NCBI GenBank assembly: GCA_031430315.1
Contig: JANPBI010000322.1
Location: 1 to 21,151 of the forward strand
Length of the DNA: 21,151 bases
Direction of reading: 5' to 3'
From: JAJNPS01 sp031430315
Lineage (GTDB): Bacteria; Pseudomonadota; Alphaproteobacteria; Rhodobacterales; Rhodobacteraceae
Shown here: in pieces, positions 1 through 8,254 of the stretch
Position numbering within the stretch: the stretch's first letter is position 1
Layout of the letters: each line of letters opens with the position of its first letter
Notes under the pieces: model-generated
Told to the model about the DNA's origin: nothing
Seen by the model: the letters and a program-made list of their open reading frames with translations, nothing else
The model's database searches: none
Program-made: the position numbers and the translations under genes

Positions 1-2
1 GG

Positions 3-626
3 CTCGGCGACGTGCCGGAGGGGTGGGAGGTGGTGAAATTATCGGCGCACTTCACAGCATCAAAAGGGCCTAGAGGGCAGACACTGACAAAGGAATACTG
101 CGGCGAGTTTCCGGGAGAGTTTCCCGTCTACAGTGGGCAGACGGATAACAATGGGGTCATGGGTCAGATCGAAGACTTTGACTTTGATGTTGGAGAAAGC
201 GGGGTTCTCTTCTCAACAACCGTTGGCGCAAAGGCGATGACAGTATCTCATCTTCGGGGGAGATTCAGCTTGTCACAAAACTGCATGATCATCTCGCCGA
301 CGACTGGCTTGGTGCTTCCACGGTTCTTCTTCTATCACTTCCAACCCTTGTTCGCATATTTCCGAGAACAGATACCGGAACACATGCAAGCATCTTTTCG
401 AATGAGTGACCTATATCAGTTCAAGGTCGCCCTCCCTCCAATCACAACTCAAGCTTCGATTTCGAAGCAGCTGGACGAGGATTGCGCCAAACTCGACACC
501 CTCACCAACATCGCCGAAACCGCCATCGCCCTTCTGCAGGAACGCCGCGTCGCCCTCATTTCCGCCGCAGTTACCGGCAAGATCGACGTGCGGCACCTAT
601 CTCCCGCCGCGACGGAGGCCGCATGA
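3..626 (+). CDS. hsdS: Type I restriction-modification specificity subunit HsdS, 3' part (5' end outside window)
   Basis: HsdS recognises the target DNA sequence for the type I restriction-methylation complex (HsdM2-HsdS1, plus HsdR). The frame is open to the left edge, reading L-G-D-V-P-E-G-W-E-V-V-K. PEGWEVVKL is the usual opening of a target recognition domain, so the GTG at position 12 is an internal valine and the true start lies upstream. What is visible is one target recognition domain (about the first 145 residues, with the typical hydrophobic-aromatic block around LPRFFFYHF). It is followed by the conserved helical spacer, LDTLTNIAETAIALLQERR, and a C-terminal tail containing ISAAVTGKIDVR. 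This is probably the second of two such domains. The stop overlaps the next gene's ATG (ATGA). The recognition-domain DNA looks poorer in GC than the conserved 3' end, as is common for swapped recognition domains. Confidence 0.9.
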   Translation, partial: LGDVPEGWEVVKLSAHFTASKGPRGQTLTKEYCGEFPGEFPVYSGQTDNNGVMGQIEDFDFDVGESGVLFSTTVGAKAMTVSHLRGRFSLSQNCMIISPTTGLVLPRFFFYHFQPLFAYFREQIPEHMQASFRMSDLYQFKVALPPITTQASISKQLDEDCAKLDTLTNIAETAIALLQERRVALISAAVTGKIDVRHLSPAATEAA

Positions 627-1171
627 GCATAGACAAGATCATCGCCAGCCTGCCCGACAAGACCGAGGCCGACCGCAAGAAGATGCGCGCCAATGCCGAA
701 CGCTGGCTGACCACCGGCACCCCGGCGCATAAGGCCGATGCCCGGAAACTGCTGGACGCATTGGACGCCGCCGTCATGGCCGAGCGGGAAAAGCTGAACG
801 ACCTTCTGTCCAAGATGCCCATGTCCGTCCGCGTGGCCGAGGCGTTCCGCAAGCGCCCACCCACACGGGGGGAAGAAAACGTAATCCGGGCGCTGCTCGA
901 AAACCCACATGCGACGTCGAACGAACTGTCCAAGGCCTACGGCCATGACAGCCAAATCTGGCAGATGCACTTCGGCAACATGGCCAAGGCCCGCGAGGCC
1001 GACCTCTGGCCCGCCGAACCTTTTGCCACCCGTGATGCAAACTTCTACTGCGGCATCCTTGCCGACTTCGACCCCGACGGCAGCCGCTTCACCATGAAGC
1101 CCGAAGCCGTCCTAGGCTTTGCCGCGCTGGGCATTGCTGCAAGGCCAGCTAAGACATCGGGGGACGCATGA
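623..1171 (+). CDS. Uncharacterised 182-aa protein encoded between hsdS and hsdR
   Basis: I do not recognise a named family. The ATG at 623 overlaps the hsdS stop, and its own TGA overlaps the hsdR ATG at 1168, so it is translationally coupled to both restriction genes. Residues 1-60 are charged and predicted helical (ADRKKMRANAERWL, then HKADARKLLDALDAAV). Residues 83-108 look like a helix-turn-helix or winged-helix core (ENVIRALLENPHATSNELSK). A W-Q-M-H-F-G-N-M-A-K-A-R-E block follows at 113-125, then DLWPAEP. A last segment (FYCGILADFD ... MKPEAVLGFAALG, 141-170) resembles a small C-terminal helix unit. No signal peptide, transmembrane segment or catalytic motif is evident. Its position suggests an accessory or regulatory partner of the type I system, such as DNA binding or control of HsdR, but that is inference. 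The ORF can be extended upstream to 482, but this would run through hsdS, and the coupled ATG is preferred. Confidence 0.8.
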   Translation: MSIDKIIASLPDKTEADRKKMRANAERWLTTGTPAHKADARKLLDALDAAVMAEREKLNDLLSKMPMSVRVAEAFRKRPPTRGEENVIRALLENPHATSNELSKAYGHDSQIWQMHFGNMAKAREADLWPAEPFATRDANFYCGILADFDPDGSRFTMKPEAVLGFAALGIAARPAKTSGDA

Positions 1172-4100
1172 GCCTTCACCGAGAAGTCAACCTCGAGGCC
1201 CAAATCTGCGACCGGCTGGCGGCGGCTGGATGGCTGCACTCTGAAGGCGACGCCGCAGGCTATGACCGAACCCGCGCCCTGTTCCCCGCCGATGTGGTCG
1301 CATGGGTGCAGGCCAGCCAACCCAAAGCATGGGAGACCCTGACCAAGAACCACGGCGCGGCGGCGGAAGCCATGCTCCTCGACCGCATCCGCAAGCAGAT
1401 GGACGAACGCGGGACCTTGGAGGTGTTGCGCCGGGGGGTCGAGTTGATCGGCCTTCGCGCGCCCGTGGCACTGGCCCAGTTCAAGCCCGCCTTGGCGATG
1501 AACGCCGACCTTCTGAACCGCTACCACGCCAACCGCCTGCGAGTGGTGCGGCAGGTGCGTTACTCGCAGGCCAACGAGAACAGCATCGACCTTGTGCTCT
1601 TTCTGAACGGCCTGCCTGTGGCGACGGTGGAACTGAAGACCGACTTCACCCAAGGCATTCAGGACGCCGTAGACCAGTATCGGTTCGACCGGCACCCTAT
1701 CCCCAAGGGACAGCGCCCCGAACCCCTGCTGGGCTTCCCCGGAGGTGCCTTGGTGCATTTCGCCGTCAGCGACTCTGAAGTGATGATGACGACGAAACTG
1801 GACGGGCCTGCGACAAGGTTCCTGCCGTTCAATAAGGGTGATGACGGCGGCAAGGGCAACCCGGTGAACCCTGAGGGGCACCGAACGGCCTACCTCTGGG
1901 ACGGGGTCTGGCAGCGCGACAGCCTGCTGGAAATTCTGGGTCGATACATGGTGGCCATGTGGGATACCAAGAAGCAGATCACGGGGATGGTTTTCCCCCG
2001 CTTCCACCAGCTTGATGCCACCCGGAAGCTGCTGGCGGCGGTTCTGGAGGACGGTGCCGGGGGCAAGTATTTGGTGCAGCACTCGGCAGGTTCGGGCAAG
2101 ACGAACTCCATCGCGTGGTCGGCCCACTTCCTTGCGGACCTGCATGATCTCGATCACCAGAAGGTCTTCGATACGGTGCTGGTGGTGTCCGACCGCAATG
2201 TGATCGACACGCAGCTGCAGGAAGCCATCTTCAGCTTCGAACGGACGACCGGCGTGGTGGCGACGATCAGCAGCGAGGCCGGGGCGAAGAGTGGGCAGTT
2301 GGCCGAGGCGCTGGCGGGCGGCAAGAAGATTGTAGTTTGCACCATTCAGACCTTTCCCTTCGCGCTGGCAGCGGTGCAGGAACTGGCAGCCTCAAAGGGC
2401 AAGCGATTTGCGGTCATCGCGGATGAGGCGCATTCCAGCCAGACCGGCGAGGCAGCCTCAAAGCTGAAGCTGGTGCTGTCTGCCGAAGAAGCGGCGGACG
2501 TGGCGGATGGTGGCGAAGTGAGTGCCGAGGATCTGCTTGCCGCCAACATGTCGGCTCGCGCCGGGGCAAATGGCATCACCTACGTCGCCTTCACTGCCAC
2601 GCCCAAGACCAAAACGCTGGAGCTGTTCGGGCGCAGACCGGACCCCAGCCAGCCCGCCAGTTCCACCAATCTGCCTGAGGCATTCCATGTCTATTCGATG
2701 CGGCAGGCAATTGAAGAAGGCTTCATTCTCGACGTCCTGAAGAACTACACGCCCTACAGTCTGGCCTTCCGGCTGGCAGGTGAAGGCAAGGAGATCGACG
2801 AGAAGGAGGTTGAGCGCGACGAGGCGGTAAAGGCACTGATGCGCTGGGTCCGTCTGCACCCTTACAACATCAGCCAGAAGGTGCAGGTGGTGGTCGAGCA
2901 TTACCGCGCCATGGTGCAGCCCCTGCTGGACGGTAAGGCGAAGGCGATGGTCGTAGTGAGCAGCCGTCTTGAAGCGGTGCGCTGGCAGCTGGCCATCGAG
3001 AAATACATTAAGTTCAAGGGCTATGCGCTGGGCACGCTCGTCGCTTTCTCGGGCGAGGTGAACGACCCGCAAAGTGGCCCCGAACCCTTCAGCGAAACTA
3101 GCAGGACCCTCAATCCGGGCCTCAAAGGGCGCGACATCCGCGAGACCTTCAGCCAGCCCGATTATCACGTCCTTTTGGTGGCGAACAAGTTCCAGACCGG
3201 CTTCGACCAACCCCTGTTGTGCGGCATTTATGTCGACCGCAGGCTGGCGGGCATCCAAGCGGTGCAAACCCTGTCGCGCCTGAACAGGGCCTATCAGAGC
3301 GGCGGTGTGGTCAAAGACACGACCTATGTGCTGGACTTCGTGAACAGCAGCGAAGACATCCTGAAGGCCTTCCGGACCTATTACCAGACCGCGACCTTGG
3401 AGGACGTCACCGACCCGAACATAGTCTTCGACCTACGCGCCAAGTTGGACGCATCTGGCCACTACGATGACTTTGAGGTAGACCGCGTTGTGCGCATAGA
3501 GGTGGACCCGAATAGCGCCCATGGCGACCTAGTAGCGGCCATCTCCCCCGTCGCAGACCGCCTGCTGAAAGCCTATGGAGCCGCCCAGGAGCGCCTGAGG
3601 ACTGCCCGCGAAGGTGACGACGACAATTCAGCCAAGGACGCTCAGGACGAGATCAGCGCGCTTCTACTGTTCCGCAATGACATGGGGGCCTTTCTGCGGC
3701 TCTATAGCTTCCTGTCGCAAATCTTCGATTACGGCAACACCGCCATTGAAGCGCGCAGCATTTTCTATCGCCGCCTTATTCCTCTGTTGGAATTTGGACG
3801 GGAGCGGATGACCCTCGATGTGTCCAAGATCGTCCTTACTCATCACAAGCTGAAGTCGCAGGGCCAGCAGCTGCTTTCACTTGGCGGCGACGCCGAGACC
3901 CTTAAGCCGCTGACGGCGACTGGGACTGGCAGCCTACATGAGAAGGAGAAGGCACTAATTGCCGAGATACTAGCGAAACTGAACGACCTCTTTCAGGGCG
4001 ACGTAAGTGACGACGACCAGTTGGTCTATGTGAACAACGTGCTCAAAGGAAAACTAATGGAAAGCGAGGCGCTACTTCAACAAGCCAACCATAACAGCAA

Positions 4101-4290
4101 GCAACAGTTTTCGAACTCGCCTGCCCTGACTCAGGCCATTCTCGATGCTGTGATCGACGCCTTTGAAGCCCACTCGACAATGAGTAGACAGGCCCTAGAC
4201 TCTGCCCAAGTCCGCGAAGGCTTGAAGGATATCTTGCTTGGACCGGGTCAACTCTACGAGGCCCTGAGAAGACGCGGGAATGCTGCGTAG
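1168..4290 (+). CDS. hsdR: Type I restriction enzyme HsdR (translocase/endonuclease subunit)
   Basis: HsdR translocates and cleaves unmethylated DNA as part of the type I complex. The 1040-residue length is normal. The N-terminal nuclease core shows D141 (ENSIDLVLFLNG), then E155-L-K157 (VATVELKTDF), the PD-(D/E)xK arrangement, followed by a Q-x3-Y-type motif (DAVDQYRF). The superfamily 2 motor follows: Walker A SAGSGKT at 306-312, DEAH at 419-422, a motif III-type FTATPKT segment, and motif VI (QTLSRLNRAY, about 699-708). The C-terminal third is helical and would contact HsdM/HsdS. The start is the ATG overlapping the previous stop, in register with the N-terminal SLHREVNLEAQICDRLAAAGW. No frameshift or missing motif is seen, so the protein should be active if hsdM and the rest of hsdS are intact. 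The gene ends 75 bp from a tRNA-Leu 3' end. Confidence 0.96.
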   Translation: MSLHREVNLEAQICDRLAAAGWLHSEGDAAGYDRTRALFPADVVAWVQASQPKAWETLTKNHGAAAEAMLLDRIRKQMDERGTLEVLRRGVELIGLRAPVALAQFKPALAMNADLLNRYHANRLRVVRQVRYSQANENSIDLVLFLNGLPVATVELKTDFTQGIQDAVDQYRFDRHPIPKGQRPEPLLGFPGGALVHFAVSDSEVMMTTKLDGPATRFLPFNKGDDGGKGNPVNPEGHRTAYLWDGVWQRDSLLEILGRYMVAMWDTKKQITGMVFPRFHQLDATRKLLAAVLEDGAGGKYLVQHSAGSGKTNSIAWSAHFLADLHDLDHQKVFDTVLVVSDRNVIDTQLQEAIFSFERTTGVVATISSEAGAKSGQLAEALAGGKKIVVCTIQTFPFALAAVQELAASKGKRFAVIADEAHSSQTGEAASKLKLVLSAEEAADVADGGEVSAEDLLAANMSARAGANGITYVAFTATPKTKTLELFGRRPDPSQPASSTNLPEAFHVYSMRQAIEEGFILDVLKNYTPYSLAFRLAGEGKEIDEKEVERDEAVKALMRWVRLHPYNISQKVQVVVEHYRAMVQPLLDGKAKAMVVVSSRLEAVRWQLAIEKYIKFKGYALGTLVAFSGEVNDPQSGPEPFSETSRTLNPGLKGRDIRETFSQPDYHVLLVANKFQTGFDQPLLCGIYVDRRLAGIQAVQTLSRLNRAYQSGGVVKDTTYVLDFVNSSEDILKAFRTYYQTATLEDVTDPNIVFDLRAKLDASGHYDDFEVDRVVRIEVDPNSAHGDLVAAISPVADRLLKAYGAAQERLRTAREGDDDNSAKDAQDEISALLLFRNDMGAFLRLYSFLSQIFDYGNTAIEARSIFYRRLIPLLEFGRERMTLDVSKIVLTHHKLKSQGQQLLSLGGDAETLKPLTATGTGSLHEKEKALIAEILAKLNDLFQGDVSDDDQLVYVNNVLKGKLMESEALLQQANHNSKQQFSNSPALTQAILDAVIDAFEAHSTMSRQALDSAQVREGLKDILLGPGQLYEALRRRGNAA

Positions 4291-4365
4291 GGTGGACACA
4301 GTGGAGGGCAAGTATGTTCAGAAATAGCACAAGACATTGTTTTATATAATTTATGTTCGATTTAG

Positions 4366-4451
<86 letters not shown>

Positions 4452-4475
4452 AATGCGGGGCGGCTCTGCGCGGCC

Positions 4476-4503
4476 ACCATAGCGGGGATGGCGCGCAGGT
4501 AAA
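4476..4503 (-). promoter_or_regulatory. Possible promoter for the tRNA-Leu gene
   Basis: On the minus strand, a TTTACC hexamer (complement of 4498-4503) and a TATGGT hexamer (complement of 4476-4481) are separated by 16 bp. They would start transcription roughly 18 nt before the mature tRNA 5' end, a suitable distance. Both boxes are imperfect matches to sigma-70-type sites, so this is a suggestion only. No other clear signal lies in the 4452-4552 gap. Confidence 0.3.
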
Positions 4504-4552
4504 GGGTGGGTGGCACAGACATGGCAACCGCATTGCCTAGAGGTCGAAAGGG

Positions 4553-5506
4553 TCAGAGCGGGTGGAAACAGGCCAGTGCGTGGCCGTCCGGACCGGCCAG
4601 CAGCGGCGGCACCTCTGCCCGGCAGCGATCGCCGACATTGGGGCAGCGGGCGGCAAAAGCGCAGCCTTTCGGCAGGTTGAAGGGCGACGGGATCTCGCCG
4701 GCAAGAGGGGCCAGCTTGCGACGACGCGCGGGGTCCGGGGCAAAGGTGCTGGCCATCAGGGCCGCCGTGTAGGGATGGCGGGGCGGTGTCGCGGGGCTGG
4801 GCAGATCCTCTACCACTGCACCCAGATACATCACCACGATGCGGTCGCAGAAGTAACGTACCAGTCCGAGGTCGTGACTGATGAACAGATAGGTCAGCCC
4901 CCGCCTTGCCCGCAAGTCGGACAGAAGGGCGATGATTTGCGCCTGGATCGACACATCCAGCGAGGCCGTTGGTTCGTCGAGCACAACAAAATCCGGCTCA
5001 GTCGCCAATGCGCGCGCGATGCCGACGCGCTGGCGCTGGCCGCCGGACATCTGGTGGGGGTAGTTGGCGGCGGCATTGGCAGGCAGGCCAACCTGATCCA
5101 GAAGGTCGCCGATACGGGCGGGGGTCAGGGCCAGACCCTGGACAGTAAAAGGTTCGCGCAACACCTCGGCCACGGTGTAGCGCGGATCCAGCGAAGCATA
5201 GGGGTCTTGAAACACCATGCCCATCTTGCGACGCAGGACCCGCAAGTCCTTGGGTCCCAGTGCCGCCAGGTCGGTGCCCTGAAACGACACGGAGCCGTCG
5301 CTGGGCGTGATCAGCCGCAGGGCCAACCGCGCCAGGGTGGACTTGCCGCACCCGCTTTCGCCGACCACGCCGACGACGGCCCCTTTGGCGATACGCAAGG
5401 TGACATCGCGCACCGCCGTCATGCTGCGCGCGGGGGCAAGCCAGCCACCGGGCGACGTAAAGCGCCGGGTCAGGGCGTCAAAGCTGATGATCGGTTCCAC
5501 CGTCAT
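4553..5506 (-). CDS. Peptide/dipeptide ABC transporter ATP-binding protein (DppF/OppF type)
   Basis: This is one of the two cytoplasmic ATPases that power a peptide-class importer. In 317 residues it shows Walker A GESGCGKST (49-57), a Q-loop (MVFQDPYASLDPR), the signature MSGGQRQR (153-160), Walker B VVLDEPTAS (174-182) and the switch histidine in FISHD. The C-terminal oligopeptide-transporter extension is present (HPYTAALMAS ... PSPFNLPKGCAFAARCP). It carries four cysteines spaced C-x5-C-x6-C-x17-C, the pattern that binds an iron-sulfur cluster in some peptide-transporter ATPases. The ATG overlaps the stop of the upstream ATPase gene by 4 bp, and this is the last gene of the operon. No clear rho-independent terminator lies in the 101 bp before the tRNA. 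The substrate cannot be read from the ATPase. Confidence 0.95.
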   Translation of the reverse strand: MTVEPIISFDALTRRFTSPGGWLAPARSMTAVRDVTLRIAKGAVVGVVGESGCGKSTLARLALRLITPSDGSVSFQGTDLAALGPKDLRVLRRKMGMVFQDPYASLDPRYTVAEVLREPFTVQGLALTPARIGDLLDQVGLPANAAANYPHQMSGGQRQRVGIARALATEPDFVVLDEPTASLDVSIQAQIIALLSDLRARRGLTYLFISHDLGLVRYFCDRIVVMYLGAVVEDLPSPATPPRHPYTAALMASTFAPDPARRRKLAPLAGEIPSPFNLPKGCAFAARCPNVGDRCRAEVPPLLAGPDGHALACFHPL

Positions 5507-6459
5507 GCCTCACCCCCGGGAAAATGGCAGGCAACGGTTCCGGAACGGACTGAACGCAGGGCCGGAACATCGTTCTGGCACACCGCCTCGGCCCTGCCAC
5601 AGCGGGGATGGAACCGGCATCCGACGGGGTATTGCGCGACGCCCGGCACCGCCCCGGGAATGCCGGTCAGGGCACCGGGTGCCATCGCCTCGCGCGGGAT
5701 GCAGTCGATCAGCGCGGTCGTGTAAGGATGGGCAGGTGCTGCAAAAAGGGCGTCCACCGGCTGGGATTCGGCCAGACGGCCCGCGTAAAGGACGGCGACA
5801 TGCGTGGCCACCTGCGCCACAACGCCCATGTCATGGGTGATCAGGATCAAGCCCAGACCCCGTTCTTTCACAAGACTGGCCAAGAGATGTACGATCTGCG
5901 CCTGCACCGTGACATCCAGCGCCGTCGTCGGTTCATCCGCGACGATCAGGTCAGGCGCGCCGACCAGCGCCATCGCGATGACGATGCGCTGCTTCATGCC
6001 GCCGGACAGCTGATGCGGATAGGACTGGCAGATGGCGGCGGCATCGGGAATGCGCAACTGGGTCAGCGTCTCGATGCTGCGCGCGCGGGCGGCGCGGGCA
6101 TCGAGACCAAGATGAAGCCGCGCCATCACGTCGACCTGCGGGCCGATCTTTTGCACAGGGTCGAGCGCGGTCATCGGGTTCTGGGTGATAAAGGCGATGC
6201 GCTTGCCGCGATAGGGACGCAAGCGCGCCTCGGTTAGCTTCGTCAGGTCCACCCCGTCAAAGGTGACAGAACCCCCGGTGACCCGCCCGCCGATCAGCGG
6301 CAAGAGGCCGGTTACCGCCAGGGCGGTCAGCGACTTGCCGGACCCGCTTTCGCCTACCAGGGCCAGGATTTCGCCCCGGTCCACGGCAAAGCTGATGCCA
6401 TCCAAAGGGCGAACCTGCCCGATGCCGACCGACAGGTTTTCGACGGAAAGCAGGGTCAT
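5503..6459 (-). CDS. Peptide/dipeptide ABC transporter ATP-binding protein (DppD/OppD type)
   Basis: Second ATPase of the importer, 318 residues from the ATG at 6459 (MTLLSVENLSVGIG). That ATG overlaps the stop of the upstream permease gene as ATGA. The frame stays open a further 53 codons upstream, but that stretch lies inside the permease gene and reads as non-homologous sequence. Motifs are Walker A GESGSGKS (36-43), Q-loop ITQNPMTALDP, signature LSGGMKQR (151-158), Walker B LIVADEPT (171-178) and the switch histidine in ITHD. The Opp-type C-terminal region follows, with cysteines spaced C-x5-C-x6-C-x16-C (GCRFHPRC ... AVC ... AC). It would pair with the ATPase encoded just downstream as a heterodimer. 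Confidence 0.95.
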   Translation of the reverse strand: MTLLSVENLSVGIGQVRPLDGISFAVDRGEILALVGESGSGKSLTALAVTGLLPLIGGRVTGGSVTFDGVDLTKLTEARLRPYRGKRIAFITQNPMTALDPVQKIGPQVDVMARLHLGLDARAARARSIETLTQLRIPDAAAICQSYPHQLSGGMKQRIVIAMALVGAPDLIVADEPTTALDVTVQAQIVHLLASLVKERGLGLILITHDMGVVAQVATHVAVLYAGRLAESQPVDALFAAPAHPYTTALIDCIPREAMAPGALTGIPGAVPGVAQYPVGCRFHPRCGRAEAVCQNDVPALRSVRSGTVACHFPGGEA

Positions 6460-7307
6460 GCGGAGCGCATCCTTGACCGGATGTCCAGCGCGCGGATCAA
6501 CGCGTCGCCAAAAAGGTTGATCGCGATGACGGTGATCGCGACGGCAAGACCGGGGAACAGGATGATCCAAGGCGCCTTGAAGAGTTGCGCGGTGCCTGAC
6601 GACATCATGCCGCCCCAACTGGGCGTGGGGGGTTGTGCGCCCAGCCCGAAAAAGCCCAATGTCGCCTCCAGGATGATGGCATCGCCGGTCGCCAGCATGG
6701 CCGAGACAAGGACCGGCGCGAGCGCATTCGGGATCAGATGGCGCAAAAGGATATGTGTGTCGGTGGCCCCAAGGCTGCGGGCGGCCTCGACAAAGGTCTC
6801 GCCCTTGATTGCCATGATCTGGGCGCGGGTCAGACGGGTGAACTGGGCGAGGTAGGCCACGCCGATAGCGACCAGCGTGCCGGTAATGCCGGGGCCGATG
6901 ATGGCCACAAGGATCAGCGCCACGAGGATCTCGGGGAAGGACCAGGTCAGGTCCACGATCGAGGTCACGATCCGGTCGAACCGCCCGCCAATATAGCCCG
7001 CTGCCGCCCCCAGAACCATGCCAGCGCTGACCGACAAGCCGATGGCGATGGCCGAGACGGACAGGGATGTCCGCGCGCCATAGAGGATGCGGGTCAGAAG
7101 GTCGCGACCAAATTCGTCGGTACCGAACCAGTGCTGCGCCGAAGGCGGCGCAAATGCGCCTGGCAAGTTCTGCACGTCATATTCATAGGGCGTGAGCAAG
7201 GGTGCAAAGACCGCCAGCAAGATCAAGAGCACGATCCAGCCCCCGGCAATCGCGCCCTTGGGCGTGCGCAGGGTGCGCCCGACGGGGCTGTCAGCCAGCG
7301 CGGTCAC
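6456..7307 (-). CDS. Peptide/dipeptide ABC transporter permease (DppC type)
   Basis: Inner-membrane permease of 283 residues. It has an N-terminal hydrophobic segment (GGWIVLLILLAVFAPLL) and the family hallmark HWFGTDEFGRDLLTRILYGAR just before the transport domain. About five further membrane spans follow. The cytoplasmic EAA loop that docks on the ATPase is clear (EAARSLGATDTHILLRHLIPN). A Gly-rich tail segment (LGFFGLGAQPPTPSWGGMM) is also characteristic of the DppC/OppC group. The start ATG at 7307 overlaps the preceding permease stop at 7304 by 4 bp. It would form a heterodimer with the DppB-type permease. Confidence 0.95.
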   Translation of the reverse strand: MTALADSPVGRTLRTPKGAIAGGWIVLLILLAVFAPLLTPYEYDVQNLPGAFAPPSAQHWFGTDEFGRDLLTRILYGARTSLSVSAIAIGLSVSAGMVLGAAAGYIGGRFDRIVTSIVDLTWSFPEILVALILVAIIGPGITGTLVAIGVAYLAQFTRLTRAQIMAIKGETFVEAARSLGATDTHILLRHLIPNALAPVLVSAMLATGDAIILEATLGFFGLGAQPPTPSWGGMMSSGTAQLFKAPWIILFPGLAVAITVIAINLFGDALIRALDIRSRMRSA

Positions 7308-8230
7308 GCCAAGGCCGCCCGGACGCGCGGATCCATCGCGGCCTGCAGAATGTCACCCAAAAGCGTGCCCAGCATCACCGCCATGGCCAACATCAAGAGA
7401 CAGGCCTGTACGACGGGATAATCATGCTGGTTCAGCGCCTTGATCAAAAGGGTGCCCAGGCCGGGTCGGGCAAAGACCACCTCGACCGTCACCGCGCCGC
7501 CCAAAACCCAACCGATGCGCAGGGCAAGGATCGTGACGACCGGGATCAGCGCGTGACGCAGGACATGGCGCAGGGAAATGCGCAGCGGATGCAGCCCCTT
7601 GGCATGCAGGAGCAGGACGAAATCCCGCCCGCTCGCCTCGATCATCGCGACGCGCGTGACGCGGGCCACCAGCGCCGTGCCGCCCAGGCCGATGGTCAGA
7701 ACCGGCAGCACCAGACTGGACCAGCCCCGCGCCCCCGAGACCGGAAACCAGGCGAAATGCACCGAAAAGGCCAGGATCAACAGCAGACCCAGCCAGAAGC
7801 CGGGCAAAGTAGAGCCGATCAGCACCCCGCCCATGATGGCCTGATCAACCCACGTGTCGCGCTTCAGGGCGGCGATGACACCAAGTCCGATGCCCATGAT
7901 GGTGGAAAACAGCAGCGCGAGGCCCCCCAAGGCCAGCGAATGCGGCAGCGCCGCCATAACAAGATCGGCCACGGGGCGACGTCCGACAATGGCAGTGCCC
8001 ATGTCGCCGGTCAGAAGATTGCCCAGCCAGATCGCGTACTGCACCGGCAAAGGCCGGTCCAGACCGTAGCGTGCCGTCAGGATGGCACGCTGTTCAGGCC
8101 CGGACCCGACTTTCAGAAGACTGTCCACCGGATCCCCGGGGATCAGGTGGATGATGGCGAAAATCACCACGGACACCGCGAAGAACACCGGCAGCAGCAT
8201 GACCAATCGTTTCAGTACATAGCCAAGCAT
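7304..8230 (-). CDS. Peptide/dipeptide ABC transporter permease (DppB type)
   Basis: Inner-membrane permease of 308 residues. It begins with the typical DppB/OppB N-terminal span (MLGYVLKRLVMLLPVFFAVS) and the periplasmic HLIPGDPVD motif. Several more hydrophobic spans follow, and an EAA-type ATPase-docking loop (EASGRDFVLLLHAKGL ... RHVLRHALIP). The C-terminal part has the conserved GWVLGGAVTVEVVFARPGLG segment. It lies 24 bp after the binding-protein gene and overlaps the DppC-type gene by 4 bp, so all five importer genes are probably one transcript. Confidence 0.95.
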   Translation of the reverse strand: MLGYVLKRLVMLLPVFFAVSVVIFAIIHLIPGDPVDSLLKVGSGPEQRAILTARYGLDRPLPVQYAIWLGNLLTGDMGTAIVGRRPVADLVMAALPHSLALGGLALLFSTIMGIGLGVIAALKRDTWVDQAIMGGVLIGSTLPGFWLGLLLILAFSVHFAWFPVSGARGWSSLVLPVLTIGLGGTALVARVTRVAMIEASGRDFVLLLHAKGLHPLRISLRHVLRHALIPVVTILALRIGWVLGGAVTVEVVFARPGLGTLLIKALNQHDYPVVQACLLMLAMAVMLGTLLGDILQAAMDPRVRAALA

Positions 8231-8254
8231 GGTGTTCCCCGCGATGCCGTCTGG

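Noticed and set aside
12..14. GTG as hsdS start
   Set aside because: The frame is open to the window edge and PEGWEVVKL is an internal recognition-domain opening, so this is an internal codon of a longer protein.
4523..4537. GGCAA/TTGCC hairpin as terminator of the importer operon
   Set aside because: Only 5 bp with a 5-nt loop and no T run; too weak to call.
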